NCBI GenBank assembly: GCA_963734065.1
Contig: CAVTFN010000003.1
Location: forward strand, 248,001-312,000
Direction: 5' to 3'
DNA length: 64,000 nt
DNA from: DATBLE01 sp963734065
GTDB lineage: Bacteria; Actinomycetota; Thermoleophilia; Gaiellales; Gaiellaceae
The notes under the pieces are model-generated. The model did not search any database. It was not told the origin of the DNA and was given only the letters and a program-made list of their open reading frames with translations. Of the stretch, positions 59,697 to 64,000 are shown in pieces. Every line of letters starts with the position of its first letter. Position 1 is the stretch's first letter. The position numbers and the translations under genes are program-made.

Positions 59697-59723
59697 CAGG
59701 GCCAGGCGGCAAGCCTGGCCCTG
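59697..59723 (-). terminator. Perfect hairpin after the CHRD-domain gene
   Basis: CAGGGCCAGGC and GCCTGGCCCTG form an 11-base-pair stem with loop GGCAA. It lies 22 bases beyond the minus-strand CHRD stop, a typical terminator position, though the following T tract is poor. Confidence 0.65.
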
Positions 59724-59744
59724 CGCTTCGCGGGATGCTTCGAT

Positions 59745-60701
59745 CTACGGGAGCTGCGCGCGGATCGCGCCCGCGGGGTGCTCCTTCGTGTGCACGTTCA
59801 CGTAGTACCCCGTCGGGTTCGCCAGGATGTCGTTCACGATCTCCGGCGTCGACGTCTGGCAGCCGCTCGAGTTGCCGTCGGCCCCCGGTGCAGTGAACGG
59901 GACGACCACCGGGCCGTTGACGCCGGCCCCGCCCTTGTGGATGTGCGCCGCGACCGTCGGCAGCGTCACGTTCGCCGCGTGCAGCCGGTAGCAGACGGTG
60001 GAGGTGTCCTTCAGGATCCGGAGCACGGCCGTGCCCGTCGCGTTCGGCTCGGTCGAGCCGTTGAGGTTGAACGCGTAGACGGTGCCGAAGTCGGCCGTCG
60101 AGGTACCGGTCAGCTGCCCGCGGATCGCCCCGGCCGGGAACTCGGCCGTGTGGACGTTGGCGTAGAAGCCGGCCGGCGCGGCGAGGATCGCCTTGACGGT
60201 CGCTCGGACGGCGGGCGCACAGCCGCTCGAGGTACCCGCCGCCGTGGGCGTTGCCAGCGGGATCACCACCGGGCCCGCCACCCCGGTCGCGCCGCGGTGG
60301 ATGTGAGCGGCGACCGCCGGCGGCAGGTTCGCCGCCGTGATCTGGTAGCAGACCTGGCCCTGTCCGGCCCGGAAATGGAACTGCGCGGTCGCGGTCGCGA
60401 CCGGGTCGCCCGCCGGCGACTCGGCGTTGCCGGTCATCGCGACGGAGAACGCCCGGCCGCCCGAGGTCGGAGTCAGCACCGTCTTCGGGCAGGCTCCGGC
60501 CGGGGCGGGGACGATGTCCGCGGGCCGCTTGAGCGCGGCCCGGAGCGCCGCTCCCGAGACCCGTTGCTTCACGTAGGGATTCGTCTTCGACGCCGTGCGG
60601 TGGCAGATCGTCGTCTTGGCGGCGGTCGTGCGCGCGCTCGCCGCCGTCAGCGCGATCCCCGCGCAGCACAGCGCCACGAGGAGAAGAGCGAACGGCTTCA
60701 T
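59745..60701 (-). CDS. Exported protein with two CHRD domains
   Basis: A 318-residue exported protein with ATG behind AGAAGGAGG. Signal peptide FALLLVALCCAGIALTAASA. A short linker with CHRTASKTNPYVKQRVS precedes two CHRD domains: first FSVAMTGNAESP to AAHIHRGATG and FYANVHTAEFPAGAIRGQL, second FGTVYAFNLNGSTEP to AAHIHKGGAG and YYVNVHTKEHPAGAIRAQL. Conserved His in AHIH and NVHT recall chordin-type folds seen in bacterial surface or matrix proteins. The function is unknown; metal or protein binding is likely. Confidence 0.9.
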   Translation of the reverse strand: MKPFALLLVALCCAGIALTAASARTTAAKTTICHRTASKTNPYVKQRVSGAALRAALKRPADIVPAPAGACPKTVLTPTSGGRAFSVAMTGNAESPAGDPVATATAQFHFRAGQGQVCYQITAANLPPAVAAHIHRGATGVAGPVVIPLATPTAAGTSSGCAPAVRATVKAILAAPAGFYANVHTAEFPAGAIRGQLTGTSTADFGTVYAFNLNGSTEPNATGTAVLRILKDTSTVCYRLHAANVTLPTVAAHIHKGGAGVNGPVVVPFTAPGADGNSSGCQTSTPEIVNDILANPTGYYVNVHTKEHPAGAIRAQLP

Positions 60702-60804
60702 GTCCCTCCTTCTGAAGTCGAGCGAGGGGTTGCCTGTCGCCCGTTAGCTACGCCGCAGGTGGTCGGGTGGATTTACGGCTAGCCGAACACTGCGACACAG
60801 GTTG

Positions 60805-60819
60805 GCTGCACTGTGCAGC
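60805..60819. promoter_or_regulatory. Perfect 15-base palindrome between divergent genes, possible operator
   Basis: GCTGCAC-T-GTGCAGC lies between the CHRD (minus) and GNAT (plus) starts, about 27 bases from the latter. It fits the size of a dimeric repressor site; no regulator is adjacent. Confidence 0.35.
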
Positions 60820-60845
60820 GCCACCCAGGTGGTCATCCTCCGAAG

Positions 60846-61358
60846 ATGAGGATCCCGTCCGTTCCCGAGGTCCGAACGCTGGAGCCGGCAATCGGGCCGG
60901 CGCTGCGGGTGCGCCCCCTCCGCCACGGCGAGGCGCGGACGGTGATGCGCCTGTTCGAGCGGCTCAGTGAGCGGTCGAGGCGCGCGCGCTTCAACGGCGC
61001 CAAGCCCTGTCTGACCCGCTCCGAGCTGAGGCGGCTGGCCTCGATCGACCGGGACCGCCACGCGCTCGTCGCCTACGCGGAGGGTGATCCGGAGCCGGTC
61101 GCGATCGCGCGGCTGGTGCGGGAGGGCCTCAGCGCCGAGGTTGCGTTCGAAGTGGCCGACGACTACCAGCAGCGTGGGATCGGCTCGGCGCTCGTTGCCG
61201 AGCTGGTCGCCGACGCGCGGGCGGCCGGGATCACCGAGATCAACGCGCTCGTGGCGCGGGACAACTCCGCCGCAGTCGCGGTCCTTCGCCGCGTCGCCCG
61301 CGTGCTGGCGGTCTGCTTCGACGGGTCGGACCTCTCGATCCGTGCGGCGATCGCCTAG
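60846..61358 (+). CDS. GNAT-family N-acetyltransferase
   Basis: A 170-residue protein. LRVRPLRHGEARTVMRLFER starts the fold, and the acetyl-CoA motif A is VADDYQQRGIGSALVAELV with the Q/RxxGxG/A loop (QQRGIGSA). ITEINALVARDNSAAVAVLR follows. RSRRARFNGAKPCLTRSEL resembles the acetyltransferase domains of Pat-type lysine acetylases, and a cNMP domain is not fused here. The acceptor substrate is unknown. It is convergent with the surface-protein gene, sharing no bases. Confidence 0.88.
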   Translation: MRIPSVPEVRTLEPAIGPALRVRPLRHGEARTVMRLFERLSERSRRARFNGAKPCLTRSELRRLASIDRDRHALVAYAEGDPEPVAIARLVREGLSAEVAFEVADDYQQRGIGSALVAELVADARAAGITEINALVARDNSAAVAVLRRVARVLAVCFDGSDLSIRAAIA

Positions 61359-64000
61359 CTAGACGGGCACGGCCACCAGTACGACGTTGTCGCGATAGTG
61401 GCCCTGCGACGCGATGAACGGACCTCCGCACGTGACGAGGACGAGCCGCGGCCGGCCCCTCAGCGAGTACACGCTCGTCGGTAGGCCACGCTTGAGGTAG
61501 TCGCGGACGGAAACGACGCGGTAGGCGAAGGTGCGCCCTGCGGCCGTGGTGACCGTGACCCGGGCTCCGGCCCTTGCCTCCTTGAGACGGAAGAACGCAC
61601 CGGCACCCCCCGTCGCGCTGTCGACGTGGCCGGTGATGAGGATCGACCCCGACCTCGCGCCCGGCGCGGCGCCGTCCTTCCACCAGCCGGTGTGGTGGAT
61701 CGAGGGCGGAACTGCGAGCGCACCGTGGGGGATGTCGATTCCGACCGCCGACACCGGCGCGTCGATCCCCAGGGAGGCGAGTCGCACGCGTGTGGGCGCG
61801 CTCTCGCCGGCGCGGACGCGCACGTAGCGGGCGACGTCGCCGCGACCGGTGACGATCTCCGGCCGCACCAGCGACGTCTCGGCGACGACCGCGCACGGAG
61901 TGGTGAACGCGGAGACCAGCGGCGATCCGACCAGGCGCTCGCGGAAGGTGTAGAACCCCGTCCTCGCCAGGCGGAACGGCGGCGTTCTCACCACACCGTC
62001 GCCTGGGGCAGTGACCACGGTCGACCCGTGGAGGCGCGTGGTGCACCCGATCGCCGCTCGGGTCGCGAACGGGCCGAACAGCTCGACCCGGATCCTGGCC
62101 GCGGTCTTGCCGAGACCCCTGACCAGAACGCGGTCGAAGATCGCCGCGCCGGGGCGGACGACCTCGTTGGAGGTGATCGTCGTCACCGCCGGCTGCGCAT
62201 GCGCGAAGGTCGTCTCGGCCGTGTCGGCGCACGTCGTCGCCGTCTGGGGCGACGCCTCGGAAGCCGCGATTGTCTCGCGGTAGGTGTAGTAGCCGGCCTT
62301 CTCGATGCGTACGGCGGCCGTCGTGTAGGTCCCGTCGCCCCTGGCGACGAACGAGCCGTGCCAGTAGGGCGACCCCGAGCACGCGATCGCGCCGCGGGTG
62401 GCGAAGGGGCCGTAAAGCGCCACCTGGACCGGCAGCGCAAGTTTGCCGATACCTGTGACGGCCACCTTGTCGGTGATCGTCCCGCCCGGCTTCGTCTGCT
62501 GTGCGCTGACCTGCGTCTTCACCGCCGGCTGGCCGGGCACGATCGTGGTCTCGGCGACGTCCGCGCACGGCGTCTTCACCGCGCGGACGAACTCGCCCGC
62601 CGCGATCGTCTCGTAATACGTGTAGTAGCCGGGGGTGGCGAGGGCATGCGCCTCGGTCTGGTACGTGCCGTCGGCGGTGACCTGGATCGTTCCCGTCCAC
62701 ACCGGTGTGCCCGAGCACGCGATTGCGTTCCGCGCCGGGAACGGGCCGTACAGCGCCGCCTGGACAGTGACCTGCTCGCCCCAAAGCCCTGTCACGGTGA
62801 CCGTGTCGCTCACCGACCCGTTGGCCGCGACCGACTTGGCGCTCACGACTGTGTGCACGGTCGGTTGGGCCTGCACGCGCACGCGTTCCGTCGGAGCGTT
62901 GCAGGGCGTCGTGAAGCCGAGGTGGTTTGCGTCCGACGGGGCGATCTCCTGGTACTGGTAGTAGCCCGGCTGGGTCAGGGTTGCGGCGGCGGTCGTGTAG
63001 GAGCCCGGGCCGTTCGCCTGGAATGTGCTGACGAAAACGGGCTTCGTGGCGCAGTCGATCGCCGCCACCGTTCGGAAAGGTCCGTACAGGCGGACGGTGA
63101 CGTTCTGGCGGTAGCTCGGCAGCGCGCCTGTGAGCGTCACCTTGTCGGTGCTGCGGCCGCCTGAGACGACCTCGCCCGGGGTCGCGCTCGTGCTCATCGA
63201 GACCTGGGCCTTCCGGCCGGCGGACGTGTCCGTGTTCGAGACGCGCTGCGACGCACCGGCGGCGAGCCGCTGGCCGTTTCTGGCCGCTTGCGGCTTGGAC
63301 GGCCGGAAGATCTGGGGGAGTGTCGAAGGGAGAGGCTCGGTCGTGGCCGTCAGGTGCACGCCGCCCGCGCCCGTGGCCGTCACCTGGACTGTGGCGACGC
63401 CGACGGCGTTCGTCCTGGCGGTCGAGGGCACGCTGCTCGCGCCGGTCGCGGAGAGGGAGAGATCGAGATTCGGCAGCGGGACGCCCGCGGCGGAGAGCAC
63501 GCGGATTGTCGCTGTCGCCGTCTTCCCGGCTCCGATCGCGGTCGGTAGCGCGACGTCGACCCGGTACGGCCCGTGATATCGGGCGGCCTCGCGGCCGATC
63601 CGCGTGTAGAGCGCGCTGACGGCAGGGCCGGCCGCGGCGGGGTCGACCTCTCCCGGTCTCGCATCGCCCATCAGCGAGTGCACGTAGAGCATCACCGCGG
63701 CCGCCGTGTTGTCGTCCGTGGTGCGGCCGTACGTCCAGATCGCGTACGCGATCTTCTGGAGGTTCGAGACAGGAATCAGCTCGTTGGCCCGGTTCCGGAG
63801 GCCGGCGGCCGGTACCTCCTTGTAGTCGTAGTCGGGGCCCGGGTACCAGAACCTGAGGTCGATGCAGTACATGTGGAACTGGCCCGGGACGACGTTACGG
63901 AAGTCGCCGAACCAGCGGGTTCCGTAGCGGTAGGTCTTGTACGAGCCGACACCCGTCGTCCCGCAGACGTTGCGCGTCCCGCTGATGCAGGGGTCGTTCG
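61359..64000 (-). CDS. Large surface protein: thioester-type head, four repeats and C-terminal sortase domain (5' end outside window)
   Basis: The frame is open to the window edge, so the N-terminus and signal peptide are missing. Visible order: YCIDLRFWYPG and NLQKIAYAIWTYG, which resemble the Cys and Gln segments of Cys-Gln thioester adhesin domains (TED). An Ig-like domain (VDVALPTAIGAGKTATATI) follows, then four repeats of about 120 residues, each with an LYGPF or LFGPF strand, an AIxC Cys, a GDGTYTT-like turn, GYYTYRET-type strand and a second Cys (TPC, TTC). The last 140 residues are a sortase: IDAPVSAVGI, GSILITGHVDSA (His), LVLVTCGGPF (Cys) and a later Arg. Attaching a sortase to an adhesin is unusual. 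At least 880 residues. Confidence 0.8.
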   Translation of the reverse strand, partial: NDPCISGTRNVCGTTGVGSYKTYRYGTRWFGDFRNVVPGQFHMYCIDLRFWYPGPDYDYKEVPAAGLRNRANELIPVSNLQKIAYAIWTYGRTTDDNTAAAVMLYVHSLMGDARPGEVDPAAAGPAVSALYTRIGREAARYHGPYRVDVALPTAIGAGKTATATIRVLSAAGVPLPNLDLSLSATGASSVPSTARTNAVGVATVQVTATGAGGVHLTATTEPLPSTLPQIFRPSKPQAARNGQRLAAGASQRVSNTDTSAGRKAQVSMSTSATPGEVVSGGRSTDKVTLTGALPSYRQNVTVRLYGPFRTVAAIDCATKPVFVSTFQANGPGSYTTAAATLTQPGYYQYQEIAPSDANHLGFTTPCNAPTERVRVQAQPTVHTVVSAKSVAANGSVSDTVTVTGLWGEQVTVQAALYGPFPARNAIACSGTPVWTGTIQVTADGTYQTEAHALATPGYYTYYETIAAGEFVRAVKTPCADVAETTIVPGQPAVKTQVSAQQTKPGGTITDKVAVTGIGKLALPVQVALYGPFATRGAIACSGSPYWHGSFVARGDGTYTTAAVRIEKAGYYTYRETIAASEASPQTATTCADTAETTFAHAQPAVTTITSNEVVRPGAAIFDRVLVRGLGKTAARIRVELFGPFATRAAIGCTTRLHGSTVVTAPGDGVVRTPPFRLARTGFYTFRERLVGSPLVSAFTTPCAVVAETSLVRPEIVTGRGDVARYVRVRAGESAPTRVRLASLGIDAPVSAVGIDIPHGALAVPPSIHHTGWWKDGAAPGARSGSILITGHVDSATGGAGAFFRLKEARAGARVTVTTAAGRTFAYRVVSVRDYLKRGLPTSVYSLRGRPRLVLVTCGGPFIASQGHYRDNVVLVAVPV

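Larger units (their letters stand above)
59433..59744. other. Intergenic region with repeat and two hairpins
   Basis: A gap of 312 bases between convergent genes. It holds the half repeat (copy 6) and two strong hairpins, described separately; no other gene or RNA was recognised. Confidence 0.6.

Noticed and set aside
1..64000. tRNA or rRNA genes, including tRNA-Sec
   Set aside because: No T-loop GGTTCGAAT-type sequence with a matching cloverleaf was spotted by eye on either strand; a tRNAscan run would be decisive.

Overview
The window is about 64 kb of very GC-rich DNA with dense, mostly short-spaced genes, frequent GTG/TTG starts and many 4-base ATGA/GTGA overlaps. The gene content (F420-linked luciferase-like and PPOX-type oxidoreductases, an actinobacterial-type LexA box, a LigD-type NHEJ polymerase, three-helix-bundle ArsC, many secreted proteins of unknown family) points to an actinobacterium, most likely of the Thermoleophilia/Gaiellales kind. 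That placement is inference. No rRNA, tRNA, CRISPR array, phage or transposase gene was recognised.

Layout. 1-3.0 kb: arsenate reductase plus aquaporin, then a flippase-like membrane protein. 3.0-6.5 kb: cold-shock cluster, SDR, DUF1348, secreted and peptidoglycan-binding proteins. 6.6-12.2 kb: a giant class III cyclase/AAA regulator, a small precursor-like peptide with a haem-oxygenase-like diiron enzyme, small proteins and a methyltransferase. 12.4-14.6 kb: a frameshifted ARPP-1 gene, a DUF433/DUF5615 toxin-antitoxin pair and a PIN remnant. 14.8-20.6 kb: PPOX protein, a DEDDh exonuclease/GIY-YIG fusion divergent from dinB across one SOS box, small proteins and LigD polymerase. 20.7-28.7 kb: cNMP-binding protein, flavin monooxygenase, HtrA protease, patatin, VOC protein and ABC exporter. 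29.0-34.7 kb: a seven-gene minus-strand copper-type operon (YcnI, CopC-CopD) with three +1 frameshifts. 34.8-46.5 kb: an orphan A-T-TE synthetase, substrate-binding protein, M23 peptidase, LLM oxidoreductase, Crp regulator, methyltransferase, MetE-like protein and twin SDRs.

The most striking locus is 46.5-55.9 kb. A promoter and a LivJ-type binding protein are followed by a fused LivH-LivM permease, LivG and LivF. These are translationally coupled to two tandem paralogous genes of about 555 codons. Both are interrupted at the same place by an in-frame TGA, followed at the correct distance by a hairpin with an AGGUCU loop. They read as two selenoproteins with a U-P-G-C redox motif. A thioredoxin-reductase-like flavoprotein lies 3 bases beyond them on the other strand. 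Together they suggest import of a small acid or amide substrate, its conversion by paired selenoenzymes, and disulfide/selenylsulfide recycling by the flavoprotein.

The right end (55.9-64 kb) holds ATP-grasp, DHFR-like, AlkZ-like, DUF1269/6325-like, CHRD and GNAT proteins. Last is a large surface protein, cut by the window edge, that appears to join a thioester-type adhesin head, four repeats and its own class-E/F sortase domain. Six copies of a dispersed intergenic repeat, built from short GGGACTGTCCC and GGGTCAGACCC palindromes, sit at gene ends through the window.
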